Shown: positions 18,501-27,912, numbered from the stretch's first letter. The stretch is DNA of 64,000 nt from Arsukibacterium ikkense (GCF_000987775.1 NZ_LAHO01000013.1:106953-170952), one strand, 5' to 3'. Made by a program: numbers and translations. Notes: generated from the letters alone by a model not told the origin.

Positions 18501-18523
18501 GGCCTGCATTGCAGGCCTTTTTT
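18501..18523 (+). terminator. Intrinsic terminator after acnB
   Basis: A GC-rich 7-bp stem (GGCCTGC / GCAGGCC, 18501-18507 and 18511-18517) with a 3-nt loop and a T6 run. The yacL ATG follows 17 bp later, so yacL is either served by read-through or by a promoter overlapping this region. Confidence 0.9.
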
Positions 18524-18540
18524 ATGGATGGAATTAAAGT

Positions 18541-18930
18541 ATGGAATACGACTTTATTTATGATCGCACTACCCGGCAGTTCAGCATCCGGCTCTCTGGC
18601 GAGCACGAGGTGTTGGGCCGCTTTTTACTGGATGAATTCGGCCAGCAGGCAGCAGCTTACCTGCCATTGTTGCAGCAGCTTAGCGTATTAAAGCCTCAGC
18701 ACAGCATGCAGTATCAAGGCAGGGAGTTTTTGCTGGAGGTTGAGAATGGTGACGTGACGCTAAGTCACAATACGCTGTTTTACAGCAATGCCCAGCAGTT
18801 GACTGAGGAACAACAGCAAGCACTGGCAGATGATGATTTACAACTGGACCAGCAGGGCATGACCAGCCAGTGTGGCCTGGAAGATTTATTAAAACTGCTG
18901 CGCGAGTGGCAGCAGTTTCTGGCCGATTAG
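18541..18930 (+). CDS. yacL: YacL/UPF0231 family protein
   Basis: A 129-residue acidic cytoplasmic protein beginning MEYDFIYDRTTRQFS, the typical opening of the UPF0231 (YacL) family, with a Gln- and Leu-rich C-terminal half. No biochemical role is established that I know of. Its place just downstream of acnB is the same as in E. coli, which supports orthology. No signal peptide or membrane segment. A strong terminator follows. Confidence 0.92.
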   Translation: MEYDFIYDRTTRQFSIRLSGEHEVLGRFLLDEFGQQAAAYLPLLQQLSVLKPQHSMQYQGREFLLEVENGDVTLSHNTLFYSNAQQLTEEQQQALADDDLQLDQQGMTSQCGLEDLLKLLREWQQFLAD

Positions 18931-18963
18931 CCCATTTGTAAACTGCACAGGCAACGTGAATTT

Positions 18964-18989
18964 ACGCACCAGCATGGTGCGTTTTTTTT
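18964..18989 (+). terminator. Intrinsic terminator after yacL
   Basis: An 8-bp stem (ACGCACCA / TGGTGCGT) with a GCA loop is followed by a run of T residues to 18989. Confidence 0.93.
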
Positions 18990-19042
18990 CACCCGCCCCC
19001 AGCATTTCGATTAACTTATTGTAATATAAAGAATTTAAAAAG

Positions 19043-19057
19043 TGGCACGAGGTTTTC
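19043..19057 (+). promoter_or_regulatory. Sigma-54-like -24/-12 promoter of glnK-amtB
   Basis: TGGCAC at 19043-19048, five bases, then TTTC at 19054-19057 (consensus TTGC), with the -24 GG and the -12 C correctly spaced. It sits about 48 bp before the glnK ATG. glnK-amtB operons are commonly driven by NtrC with sigma-54 under nitrogen limitation; no NtrC site was identified with certainty. One mismatch at the -12 GC lowers confidence. Confidence 0.55.
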
Positions 19058-19086
19058 TTGTCTTAGCTGCAATCGCAGAAGATTAG

Positions 19087-19443
<357 letters not shown>

Positions 19444-19454
19444 GGAGCCCTGTC

Positions 19455-20726
19455 ATGCAAGAACAAATTTATCACTTACAATATGCCATGGACACTTTCT
19501 ACTTCCTGATCTGTGGAGTATTGGTGATGTGGATGGCGGCAGGCTTTTCCATGCTGGAAGCCGGCCTGGTACGTTCTAAAAACACCACGGAAATACTGAC
19601 CAAAAATGTCGCGCTTTATTCCATTGCCTGCATTATGTATCTGGTGTGTGGTTACGCCATTATGTATGACGGTGGTTGGTTTTTAAGCGGTATTGCAACC
19701 GTTGACGTTGATGCCACTCTAAGCAGCTTTGCTGAGCGGGAAGATGGTTTTACCGGTGATGCCGTGTATTCGAGCGCTTCTGACTTTTTCTTTCAGGTGG
19801 TGTTTGTTGCTACCGCGATGTCGATTGTCTCCGGTGCAGTAGCAGAGCGGATGAAACTGTGGGCCTTTCTGGCGTTTGCTGTGGTGCTGACGGGCTTTAT
19901 CTACCCGATGGAAGGTAGCTGGACCTGGGGTGATAATTCGGTATTTGGCTTATATACCCTTAGCGATTTAGGTTTCTCTGATTTTGCCGGCTCGGGTATT
20001 GTGCATATGGCGGGGGCGTCTGCGGCATTAGCTGGCGTACTATTGCTGGGGGCCCGCAAAGGCAAATACAGCAAAGATGGCAAAATTAATGCCATTCCTG
20101 GCGCCAATATGCCGCTGGCTACCTTAGGCACCCTGGTGTTATGGATGGGCTGGTTTGGTTTTAACGGTGGCTCAGTATTGAAGTTAGGCGACATAAGTAA
20201 TGCTAACGCTGTTGCTGTGGTGTTCCTGAACACTAACGCGGCTGCGGCGGCGGGTGCAGTGTCGGCACTGATTTTGTCGGTGGTATTGTTCCGCAAAGCT
20301 GATTTAACCATGGCATTAAACGGAGCACTGGCAGGCTTAGTGGCCATTACTGCTGAGCCGTCTACTCCAACGCCATTACAAGCCACTTTATTTGGTGCCA
20401 TTGGCGGGCTGCTGGTAGTAGCGTCGATTATCGGCCTGGATAAACTGAAAATTGATGATCCGGTTGGTGCCATTTCGGTACACGGTGTGGTGGGACTGTT
20501 AGGTCTGTTACTGGTACCCATCACCAACAGTGATAGCAGCTTTAGCGGCCAGTTAATTGGTGCGGCCACTATTTTCGTCTGGGTGTTTGCCACCAGCTTT
20601 ATTGTCTGGTATGTGCTGAAACTAGTGGTTGGGATCCGGGTCAGCGAGCAGGCAGAGTATGAAGGCGTTGATGCCTCAGAGTGTGGTATTGAAGCCTACC
20701 CTGAGTTTGTCTCGTCGGTAAAGTAA
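19455..20726 (+). CDS. amtB: Ammonium transporter AmtB
   Basis: A 423-residue inner-membrane channel with about 11 hydrophobic segments. The twin pore histidines appear in GIVHMAGASAALAG (about residue 180) and SVHGVVGLLG (about 345). It conducts ammonium/ammonia into the cell under nitrogen limitation and is gated by GlnK, encoded immediately upstream in the same operon. The N-terminus has no obvious cleaved signal and begins MQEQIYHLQYAMDTFYF. Transcription ends at a strong palindromic terminator about 140 bp after the stop. Confidence 0.97.
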   Translation: MQEQIYHLQYAMDTFYFLICGVLVMWMAAGFSMLEAGLVRSKNTTEILTKNVALYSIACIMYLVCGYAIMYDGGWFLSGIATVDVDATLSSFAEREDGFTGDAVYSSASDFFFQVVFVATAMSIVSGAVAERMKLWAFLAFAVVLTGFIYPMEGSWTWGDNSVFGLYTLSDLGFSDFAGSGIVHMAGASAALAGVLLLGARKGKYSKDGKINAIPGANMPLATLGTLVLWMGWFGFNGGSVLKLGDISNANAVAVVFLNTNAAAAAGAVSALILSVVLFRKADLTMALNGALAGLVAITAEPSTPTPLQATLFGAIGGLLVVASIIGLDKLKIDDPVGAISVHGVVGLLGLLLVPITNSDSSFSGQLIGAATIFVWVFATSFIVWYVLKLVVGIRVSEQAEYEGVDASECGIEAYPEFVSSVK

Positions 20727-20863
20727 GCAGCCTGGGGAGGGCCGGTGGGACTTCCCGGGAGCGTGTTGGCGATGCTATACCAGTACTAACAGGTGGCGCA
20801 TCGGCCAGCTAAACGTAACCACCAAGCTACGTCTATCCTTGTCCTTTGTCTTATAGTCTGACG

Positions 20864-20892
20864 CCCTGCGGTAATTACCGCAGGGTTTTTTT
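20864..20892 (+). terminator. Intrinsic terminator of glnK-amtB
   Basis: A perfect 22-bp palindrome (20864-20885, arm CCCTGCGGTAA) is followed by T7. Bases 20727-20863 between amtB and this hairpin are G/C-rich and contain no gene that I can see. Confidence 0.93.
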
Positions 20893-20922
20893 ATATCCTT
20901 CGTACTTAACGCTGCAGCTTTG

Positions 20923-21005
20923 TTGACGTCGCTCGCTCGGCTCAATCGCATAGCAGCACTATGCTCATGAGCACTCACTCACTTGTCGCCTCACTGCAAC
21001 GTCAA
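20923..21005. repeat. Palindromic intergenic element with GCATAG hairpin
   Basis: TTGACG (20923-20928) and CGTCAA (21000-21005) form an inverted repeat around a central hairpin GCATAG-CAGCA-CTATGC (20948-20964). A second inverted pair, ATATCC (20893-20898) and GGATAT (21013-21018), lies outside. The central 17 bases recur almost unchanged at 44344-44360. It looks like a small palindromic intergenic repeat, not a gene. Confidence 0.45.
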
Positions 21006-21067
21006 TTACTTTGGATATTTGATTTATTAGTGATGAGTTTTAAGGAGGGGAAATTTTCTTTAGGCCA

Positions 21068-21097
21068 GAAAAGCGAAAGGCCGCAAACTTCGCGGCC
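21068..21097 (-). terminator. Intrinsic terminator of the CsrB-like RNA
   Basis: On the minus strand GGCCGC (21097-21092), a 7-nt loop and GCGGCC (21084-21079) are followed by TTTCGCTTTTC. It points against amtB and defines the 3' end of the small RNA. Confidence 0.85.
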
Positions 21098-21439
21098 ACT
21101 TTCGGTTCTGTTTCAGCTAATCCGTGCTGTTACTCTTCCTGAGTCAGTCATCCCTGGCTCCATCCCGGAGTGTCCAGCGGCATCATGCCGGGTCCTGCTA
21201 TCCTTAACTACTACAGCCTTGTAATAGTACACTCGTCCTGAGTGCTCCTGTGGTCGTCCTTGTTAGTGTGCGCTTGTGAAGCAAACAAAAAACAGCCATC
21301 CTGGCACTGCATCCTGCAATATCATCCTGATATTTAGCGCTCTTCCCAGAGCGTGTCCTTTATTCATCCTTGTGCTATCCTAGCCTTGATTTGCATCCTG
21401 CAAACCTGACTGACTTCCTGTCAGTTGTCATCCGTTGAC
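21068..21439 (-). ncRNA. csrB: CsrB/RsmY-Z type CsrA-sequestering small RNA
   Basis: Read on the minus strand, this ~370-nt intergenic stretch is a chain of short hairpins with GGA in or near the loops, for example TGCAGGATGCA, GCCAGGATGGC, ATCAGGATGAT and CTCAGGACGAG. About 20 GGA motifs occur, many as CAGGA. This is the hallmark of CsrB/CsrC/RsmX-Z RNAs, which titrate the translational regulator CsrA. The predicted 5' end (GTCAACGGATG at 21439) follows a CATAAT -10 box, and a GC-rich hairpin with a U-rich tail ends it at about 21068. Length is close to E. coli CsrB. No coding frame explains the pattern. The exact paralogue (CsrB or CsrC) cannot be told. Confidence 0.9.
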
Positions 21440-21445
21440 GAAGCT

Positions 21446-21451
21446 ATTATG
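21446..21451 (-). promoter_or_regulatory. -10 element of the CsrB-like RNA
   Basis: On the minus strand CATAAT lies 6 bases before the predicted first G of the RNA at 21439. No good -35 hexamer is found at 17 bp, as expected for a promoter depending on an activator such as UvrY/GacA. Confidence 0.5.
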
Positions 21452-21609
21452 CAACGAAAGACAGATGCCGGGTTGCAGGTTTTCAGAAATAAACCTGCTG
21501 TAATAATATTGTAAAATCAAATTTTATTGGTATATTTTATATAAAACAAAAGCTTATAGGTTATTCGCGTTTGGAGTTCTGCTGAAAATAGCGTTTAAAC
21601 CTACCTTTT

Positions 21610-21627
21610 TGTGAGATATGTCTCACA
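21610..21627. promoter_or_regulatory. UvrY/GacA-type palindrome upstream of the CsrB-like RNA
   Basis: TGTGAGATATGTCTCACA is a perfect 18-bp palindrome that fits the GacA/UvrY box plan (TGTAAG-N6-CTTACA and close variants). Its centre is about 180 bp upstream of the predicted RNA start, a far-upstream position like that of the UvrY site of E. coli csrB. A CRP site is less likely because the TGTGA/TCACA half-sites are 8 rather than 6 bases apart. The site would overlap the longest possible reading of the Dyp peroxidase frame, which supports a later start for that gene. Confidence 0.65.
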
Positions 21628-21704
21628 CGGCAATTAGGTTTTCGCCTGCTATTTCGGCCAGCGCGGCAACTGTTAGAAGTAGTAATGAGGATTCAGGGAC
21701 GACA

Positions 21705-22655
21705 ATGGCTCGAGAACAACTGGGTATATGTGCTGAAGCTAACCTGCATGCCAGCTATCTGCTGTTCAATGCCGTGGAAGGGCAAGAACCCATTTTGCGG
21801 CAGAAACTGGCCAGGGTGCCGCTGTTGCTGGCCCGCCTGGCAGAGCACTTCTCGGAGGCACAGTTGACCGGGGTGGTGGCAGTAGGGGCCGATTACTGGG
21901 ATAGCTTATACCCTGGCGCCAGACCACAAGGTTTACAGTCGTTTCCGCTAATCGCCAGTGATAACCTGGCGCAGGCGGAGCTCTGGGCCGACTTGTTGAT
22001 CCAGGTAAGATCAGACCGGCTGGATGTAAACTACATTGCCTGTCAGCAAATTCTGCAGTTATTAAAAAACAGTGTGGATTTGCTCGAGCAATTACAAGGT
22101 TTCCGATACCTGGATGGCCGGGATTTAACGGGTTTTATTGACAGCCCTCACAACCCGAAAGGAAGCCGAAAACGGCAGTTGGCATTGGTTGAACCTGCAC
22201 TGCAACCGGTGTTTGCAGCAGGTAGTTATATGTATTTTCAGCGCTGGCATTATGATCTGCTGCATTGGCAGCAACTTGAGGCCAGTGTGCAGGAAGAGAT
22301 AATGGGGATCAGTAAAATTGAAGGCGTACTGCTGCCACCATCGCGATTGCAGCCTAATAGCCATGCCGTAGCCTGCCGCCTCGGCAATGCAGAGAACCCA
22401 CCTTTATTGGTAGCACAAAATATGCCGTTCGCTGAGCAGAACAGTCAGGGCCTGCTTAGTCTTCATTATGCAGGCGATCCAGGCAGTTTCAGCCAGTTGT
22501 TAGCGTACCAGCTGGGTAATAAGGCCGCTAATGCAGGTGGCGAGCAACCACAGTCAGAGCAATATGATTTATTGTTCGATTATTGTCATGTTGACTTATG
22601 CGCTGCGTTTTTTGCGCCGTCACTGAGTTTTCTGGAAATGGCGTGCCGGCCTTAA
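21705..22655 (+). CDS. Dyp-type heme peroxidase
   Basis: The ATG at 21705 (MAREQLGICAEA) is preferred because AGGGA lies just upstream and the longer frame from 21618 would cover the UvrY-like palindrome. The 316-residue product is a dye-decolourising peroxidase of the YfeX-like class. It shows GFRYLDGRDLTGFIDSPHNP (distal Asp at ~146), where the usual GXXDG motif reads GFIDS, the proximal heme His in PPSRLQPNSHA (~220), and NMPFAEQNSQGLLSLHYAGDP. Family members are cytoplasmic or encapsulin-packed heme enzymes that use peroxide on dyes or porphyrins; the true substrate is unknown. No signal peptide and no encapsulin gene nearby. Confidence 0.88.
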   Translation: MAREQLGICAEANLHASYLLFNAVEGQEPILRQKLARVPLLLARLAEHFSEAQLTGVVAVGADYWDSLYPGARPQGLQSFPLIASDNLAQAELWADLLIQVRSDRLDVNYIACQQILQLLKNSVDLLEQLQGFRYLDGRDLTGFIDSPHNPKGSRKRQLALVEPALQPVFAAGSYMYFQRWHYDLLHWQQLEASVQEEIMGISKIEGVLLPPSRLQPNSHAVACRLGNAENPPLLVAQNMPFAEQNSQGLLSLHYAGDPGSFSQLLAYQLGNKAANAGGEQPQSEQYDLLFDYCHVDLCAAFFAPSLSFLEMACRP

Positions 22656-23123
22656 TTACACTTTTTCAAATAATTCTGTCACCTTACCCAGGGTGAAATT
22701 AATATTTTTTACGCTGATAGGGGCAATAAAAATGGTGTCGTCCCCGGCGATGGTGCCAAGTACCCCTTCGGCCTTACCGACAGAGTCGAGCAGACGGGCA
22801 ATCAGCTGAGCGGCGCCCGGACTGGTGCGAATAATAATCATCACATCGTTGTGCTCAATATCCAGTACCAACTGACGCAATGGGCTTTTAGTGGTAGGCA
22901 CGCCCAGTTCTGGTGGCAGGGTATATACCATTTCCTGACGGGCATTGCGGGTGCGCACGGCACCATATTTGCTGAGCATTCGTGATACTTTGGATTGGCT
23001 GACATTATCAAAGCCGTCATTTTTCAGGGCGTCGACGATTTCACTTTGCGAACCGAAACTTTCCATTTTCAGTAGTGCTTTAAACGCCTGAATTAAGGCT
23101 TCCTGTTTTGATTGTTTAGTCAT
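22656..23123 (-). CDS. argR: Arginine repressor ArgR
   Basis: A 155-residue hexameric regulator. Residues ~1-75 form the winged helix DNA-binding domain with [19 protein letters not shown], and the C-terminal domain binds arginine; [13 protein letters not shown] holds the conserved aspartate pair. It represses arginine biosynthesis and aids plasmid dimer resolution in relatives. The ATG at 23123 gives the standard family length; the longer open frame to 23234 has no family match. Divergent from mdh, the same arrangement as in E. coli and related genera. Confidence 0.96.
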   Translation of the reverse strand: MTKQSKQEALIQAFKALLKMESFGSQSEIVDALKNDGFDNVSQSKVSRMLSKYGAVRTRNARQEMVYTLPPELGVPTTKSPLRQLVLDIEHNDVMIIIRTSPGAAQLIARLLDSVGKAEGVLGTIAGDDTIFIAPISVKNINFTLGKVTELFEKV

Positions 23124-23322
23124 GGTCGCTTTTTCTTGTTGTTGAGTGCTGGCTAATAGTAACAAATTCAGCCGATCAGTACAGTTTGTCAGGTAAACAA
23201 GACGAAAATTCGCTAAAATGCCAAGGACGTGCATTAGACTTTAGGCTTAAGTCGTTTGTAATTCCCGCGCCAGTTCAGTATTGTTGGCGCGTTTAACCTT
23301 ACCCTGACATATGGAGAAAATC

Positions 23323-24261
23323 ATGAAAGTTGCCGTATTAGGTGCTGCTGGCGGTATTGGCCAGGCATTATCGTTATTATTGAAACTGGATTTACCTGCG
23401 GGTACTGATCTTGCCCTATACGATTTGGCGCCAGTGACGCCGGGTGTTGCCGTTGATTTAAGCCATATCCCCACCGCAGTAACCGTAACGGGTTATGGTA
23501 AAGAAGATTTAAACAAAGCATTAGTTGGCGCGGACATTGTGATGATCCCAGCGGGTATGCCACGCAAGCCAGGTATGGACCGTTCTGACTTATTTAATAT
23601 TAATGCCGGTGTAGTTAAAACCCTGGCCGAAGCCATTGTGCAGCAGTGTCCGAAAGCCTTGGTAGGTATTATTACTAACCCGGTAAACACAACAGTGGCC
23701 ATTGCCGCTGAAGTCTTTAAAAAGGCCGGCACCTACGATGCGCGTCGTTTATTCGGTGTGACCACCTTGGATGTGATCCGTGCTGAGACTTTTGTTGGTG
23801 AGTTAAAAGGCAAAAACCCGGCTGAATTAACAGTACCGGTAATTGGCGGCCATAGCGGCACGACCATTCTACCGCTGCTGTCTCAGGTAGCCGGCGTTAG
23901 TTTTAGTGATGAAGAAGTTGCCTCGTTAACCGTGCGGATTCAAAATGCCGGCACCGAAGTAGTTGAAGCGAAAGCCGGTGGCGGATCTGCAACCTTGTCT
24001 ATGGGCCAGGCCGCTGCCAGATTCTGTATTTCATTGATCAAAGGTTTACAGGGTGAGACCGTTAATGAGTATGCTTATGTTGAAGGCGACGGCGAACATG
24101 CCCGTTTCTTTGCCCAGCCACTGGTATTGGGTAAAAACGGCGTAGAAAAGTTACTGCCTATTGGCACCTTAAGCAGCTACGAGCAGCAAGCCATGAACGC
24201 TATGTTAGGCACTTTAAAAGCTGACATTACCCTTGGCGAAGAGTTTGTTAAAAACAACTAA
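23323..24261 (+). CDS. mdh: Malate dehydrogenase
   Basis: A 312-residue NAD-dependent malate dehydrogenase of the TCA cycle, cytoplasmic. The N-terminal Rossmann block is [25 protein letters not shown] is the mobile loop with substrate-binding arginines, and [11 protein letters not shown] includes the catalytic His. The ATG at 23323 is chosen over an in-frame one at 23311 because it has GGAG upstream and gives exactly the E. coli length. A bidirectional terminator separates it from convergent ispB. Confidence 0.98.
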   Translation: MKVAVLGAAGGIGQALSLLLKLDLPAGTDLALYDLAPVTPGVAVDLSHIPTAVTVTGYGKEDLNKALVGADIVMIPAGMPRKPGMDRSDLFNINAGVVKTLAEAIVQQCPKALVGIITNPVNTTVAIAAEVFKKAGTYDARRLFGVTTLDVIRAETFVGELKGKNPAELTVPVIGGHSGTTILPLLSQVAGVSFSDEEVASLTVRIQNAGTEVVEAKAGGGSATLSMGQAAARFCISLIKGLQGETVNEYAYVEGDGEHARFFAQPLVLGKNGVEKLLPIGTLSSYEQQAMNAMLGTLKADITLGEEFVKNN

Positions 24262-24281
24262 GCATGTTGTAGTTTGACCAT

Positions 24282-24308
24282 AAAAAAGGCGCCAACGGCG
24301 CCTTTTTT
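24282..24308. terminator. Bidirectional terminator between mdh and ispB
   Basis: GGCGCC-AAC-GGCGCC (24288-24302) is flanked by A6 and T6, so it can stop transcription from both convergent genes. Confidence 0.93.
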
Positions 24309-24329
24309 AGTTATGTTGTTCCTTGATAG

Positions 24330-25301
24330 CTAGTGGCTGCGGGAAACGGCCATATCAGCCAGAGCCAGCAGGGCTTGCTTATAGTCTGAGGGGGGGATGT
24401 TGTCCAACGCCCGGCGGGCTTTTTCTGCTTCCTGCTCCGCCATGGCTCTGGTATAGCCAAACGCATTGGTCTGCTCCATTGCGGTCAGGATCTGAGCCAG
24501 GTTGGCCATGCCATTGCCTTCAACAATGGCCTCGCGAATCAGTGCTTGTTGAGTGGCGTTGCCATATTTCAGCGCATAAATCAGTGGCAAGGTCGGTTTA
24601 CCTTCGGCCAGATCATCACCAATATTTTTGCCAAGTTCAGCTGCATCGGCCTGATAATCAAGCACATCGTCAATTAACTGAAAAGCGGTGCCTAAATGCA
24701 TACCGTATAGCTTCATGCTGTTCACCACAGCTTCAGGTTGCTCAGCAATAATGGCAGCTAACTGAGTAGCCGCTTCAAACAGCTTGGCGGTTTTGCAGTA
24801 AATCACCTGCATATAGTTTTGTTCGCTGGTGTCGGGGTCGTTCACGTTCATCAGCTGCAGCACTTCACCCTCAGCTATAACGTTGGTGGCATCGGCCAGG
24901 ATTTGCATTATGCGCATATCATCGAGTGCGACCATCATCTGGAAGGAGCGGCTGTATAAGAAGTCGCCCACTAATACGCTGGCCTGGTTACCGAACAACG
25001 CATTAGCGGTTTGTTTGCCCCGGCGCAAGGTTGATTCGTCAACCACATCATCATGCAGCAGGGTTGAGGTATGAATAAATTCAATAATAGCGGCGACGCT
25101 AAGGTGCTTAGTGCCCTGATAACCCAAAGCGCGGGCAGCCAACACGGCCAGCAAAGGGCGCAAACGCTTACCGCCACTGTTTACGATATAAATACCCAGC
25201 TGATTTATCAGTGCGACGTCGGAAGTCAGCTGTGAAAAAATATGCTGGTTTACTGCGGCCATATCAGCGTCGCTGAGCTGGCGAATGTCGTCAAGCGTCA
25301 T
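24330..25301 (-). CDS. ispB: Octaprenyl diphosphate synthase
   Basis: A 323-residue trans-polyprenyl synthase that builds the ubiquinone/menaquinone side chain from FPP and IPP. Both aspartate-rich motifs are visible: LLHDDVVDES (about residues 82-91) and FQLIDDVLDYQ (about 209-219). GGKRLRPLLAVLAARALG and EGEVLQLMNVNDP match IspB closely. The ATG at 25301 (MTLDDIRQLS) is chosen to fit the E. coli N-terminus. Divergent from rplU-rpmA, the classic arrangement. Confidence 0.96.
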   Translation of the reverse strand: MTLDDIRQLSDADMAAVNQHIFSQLTSDVALINQLGIYIVNSGGKRLRPLLAVLAARALGYQGTKHLSVAAIIEFIHTSTLLHDDVVDESTLRRGKQTANALFGNQASVLVGDFLYSRSFQMMVALDDMRIMQILADATNVIAEGEVLQLMNVNDPDTSEQNYMQVIYCKTAKLFEAATQLAAIIAEQPEAVVNSMKLYGMHLGTAFQLIDDVLDYQADAAELGKNIGDDLAEGKPTLPLIYALKYGNATQQALIREAIVEGNGMANLAQILTAMEQTNAFGYTRAMAEQEAEKARRALDNIPPSDYKQALLALADMAVSRSH

Positions 25302-25415
25302 GGAAAAACAACTGCTAAACCCTGAGAATGGCAACAATTCTACACTATAGTAGCTGTCGGCATAAAGGGAATCTCGATCCTTTTCACCACTGTATGATCT
25401 TTTTAATAATTATGC

Positions 25416-25444
25416 TTGCGGCTAACTATGAAATTGCGTACAAT
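25416..25444 (+). promoter_or_regulatory. Sigma-70-like promoter of rplU-rpmA
   Basis: TTGCGG (25416-25421), 17 bp, then TACAAT (25439-25444), placing the transcript start near 25451 and leaving a structured leader before rplU. Confidence 0.6.
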
Positions 25445-25468
25445 TCGCGCCCTGTGATTTGAATTAAA

Positions 25469-25510
25469 CACGCCCCTAATGCCTCTAATTTAGAGTAGGG
25501 CTTAGGCGTG
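25469..25510 (+). promoter_or_regulatory. Structured rplU leader hairpin
   Basis: CACGCC (25469-25474) plus TAA pairs with TTAGGCGTG (25502-25510), leaving two bulged C residues, and an inner CTCT/AGAG stem lies within. The hairpin occupies most of the leader between the promoter and the rplU ribosome site. It may be an autoregulatory leader for L21 or L27; there is no T tract, so it is not a terminator. Confidence 0.45.
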
Positions 25511-25528
25511 GCTTGTACGGAGTTAACT

Positions 25529-25837
25529 ATGTACGCGGTTTTCCAAAGTGGTGGCAAACAACACCGTGTGACGGAAGGTCAAACGCTTCGTCTAGAAAAA
25601 CTAGACTTAGAAACCGGCGCAACGATTGAATTTACCCCGCTGATGATCGCCAATGGCGAAGAAATTAGCATTGGCGCCCCTTTAGTTGAAGGTGGCAAGG
25701 TAGTAGCGGAAGTGGTCAATCATGGCCGTGGCGATAAGCTTAAAATCGTTAAATTCCGTCGTCGTAAACATTCACGTAAACAGATGGGTCACCGTCAGTG
25801 GTTTACTGAAGTTAAAATTACCAGCATCAGCGCGTAA
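25529..25837 (+). CDS. rplU: 50S ribosomal protein L21
   Basis: A 102-residue L21 protein beginning [14 protein letters not shown], with the conserved [16 protein letters not shown] 23S-rRNA-binding region near the C-terminus. The ATG at 25529 is the standard family start and follows an ACGGAG site; the extra upstream codons from 25508 are leader. Cotranscribed with rpmA 15 bp downstream. Confidence 0.98.
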   Translation: MYAVFQSGGKQHRVTEGQTLRLEKLDLETGATIEFTPLMIANGEEISIGAPLVEGGKVVAEVVNHGRGDKLKIVKFRRRKHSRKQMGHRQWFTEVKITSISA

Positions 25838-25852
25838 CAGGAGTATCGACAC

Positions 25853-26110
25853 ATGGCAAGTAAAAAAGGTGTAGGTAGCACTCGTAACGGTCGCGATTCA
25901 GAATCTAAACGTTTAGGTGTTAAGCGTTTTGGTGGTGAGTCGGTATTAGCTGGTAGCATCATTGTGCGTCAACGTGGTACTAAGTTCCACGCCGGCAGCA
26001 ATGTAGGCATCGGTAAAGACCACACTTTATTCGCTTTAACCGAAGGTAAAGTGAAGTTTGAAGTGAAAGGTGAGTACAACCGTAGATTCGTTAGCATCGT
26101 TAACGAATAA
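25853..26110 (+). CDS. rpmA: 50S ribosomal protein L27
   Basis: An 85-residue L27 beginning [19 protein letters not shown], whose N-terminal tail reaches the peptidyl-transferase centre, followed by [20 protein letters not shown]. Length and sequence are standard. CAGGAG lies upstream of the ATG. Followed by an intrinsic terminator before obgE. Confidence 0.98.
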   Translation: MASKKGVGSTRNGRDSESKRLGVKRFGGESVLAGSIIVRQRGTKFHAGSNVGIGKDHTLFALTEGKVKFEVKGEYNRRFVSIVNE

Positions 26111-26129
26111 ATACTATATATTGAAAAAA

Positions 26130-26153
26130 CCCCGCCTGGTGCGGGGTTTTTTT
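26130..26153 (+). terminator. Intrinsic terminator after rpmA
   Basis: CCCCGC-CTGGT-GCGGGG (26130-26146) followed by T7. It separates rplU-rpmA from obgE, so obgE likely has its own promoter or depends on read-through. Confidence 0.92.
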
Positions 26154-26224
26154 ATAAATTTTCTCCCCTCACAACGACATAGGTTATACTTAGTGGCTGC
26201 GGCACTTGCCTATGTTTTTGATAG

Positions 26225-27403
<1,179 letters not shown>

Positions 27404-27411
27404 GGTAGAGT

Positions 27412-27912
27412 ATGAAAATTGCAATGGTCGCCGCTATGGCGCATGGCAGGGTTATTGGTAAAGATAATAAAATGCCCTGGCATTTACCCGCCGATTTAAA
27501 GCATTTTAAAGCAATTACGTTGGGTAAACCGGTTTTGATGGGCCGTAAAACCTTTCAATCTATCGGCCGGCCATTGCCTGGCCGGCGCAATCTGGTGGTG
27601 AGCCGGACGACCCCGGCAGAGCAGCAGGGGGTTGAGTGGTTCAGCAGCGTAGAGCAAGCGCTTGCTGCTACCAATGACTGCGCCGAAGTGATGGTGATTG
27701 GCGGTGGCGAGATATATCGCCAATGTTTGCCGCTGGCCAGTACGCTCTATTTAACTGAAATAGACTTACAGGCCGCTGGAGATGCCTATTTTCCTGATTA
27801 TCATTCCGTTGGCAGCTGGCAAGTTACTAGTGAACAGCAGTGTCCTGCAGATGCAGCAAACCCCTACGCTTACCGCTTTATTACCCTGGAGCGCAAGCCG
27901 ACCGAATCGTAG
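27412..27912 (+). CDS. folA: Dihydrofolate reductase
   Basis: A 166-residue type I DHFR making tetrahydrofolate with NADPH. The catalytic acid is in MPWHLPADLKHFK (about residue 28), followed by GRKTFQSIGRPLPGR and the VIGGGEIYRQ cofactor block. Cytoplasmic. Sits 9 bp after obgE. No resistance-type changes can be judged by eye. Confidence 0.97.
   Translation: MKIAMVAAMAHGRVIGKDNKMPWHLPADLKHFKAITLGKPVLMGRKTFQSIGRPLPGRRNLVVSRTTPAEQQGVEWFSSVEQALAATNDCAEVMVIGGGEIYRQCLPLASTLYLTEIDLQAAGDAYFPDYHSVGSWQVTSEQQCPADAANPYAYRFITLERKPTES

Noticed and set aside
19901..20593. 230-codon open frame antisense to amtB
   Set aside because: Fully inside amtB on the opposite strand, low-complexity and without ribosome site; it arises from codon bias of the membrane protein.
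21120..21440. Many short near-regular repeats that could suggest a CRISPR-like or tandem-repeat array
   Set aside because: Units are hairpins of varying sequence sharing only GGA loops on the minus strand, with no constant repeat and no spacers; the pattern is that of a CsrB RNA.
21610..21627. CRP binding site
   Set aside because: TGTGA and TCACA are present, but separated by 8 bases instead of 6; the 18-bp symmetry fits a UvrY/GacA box better.
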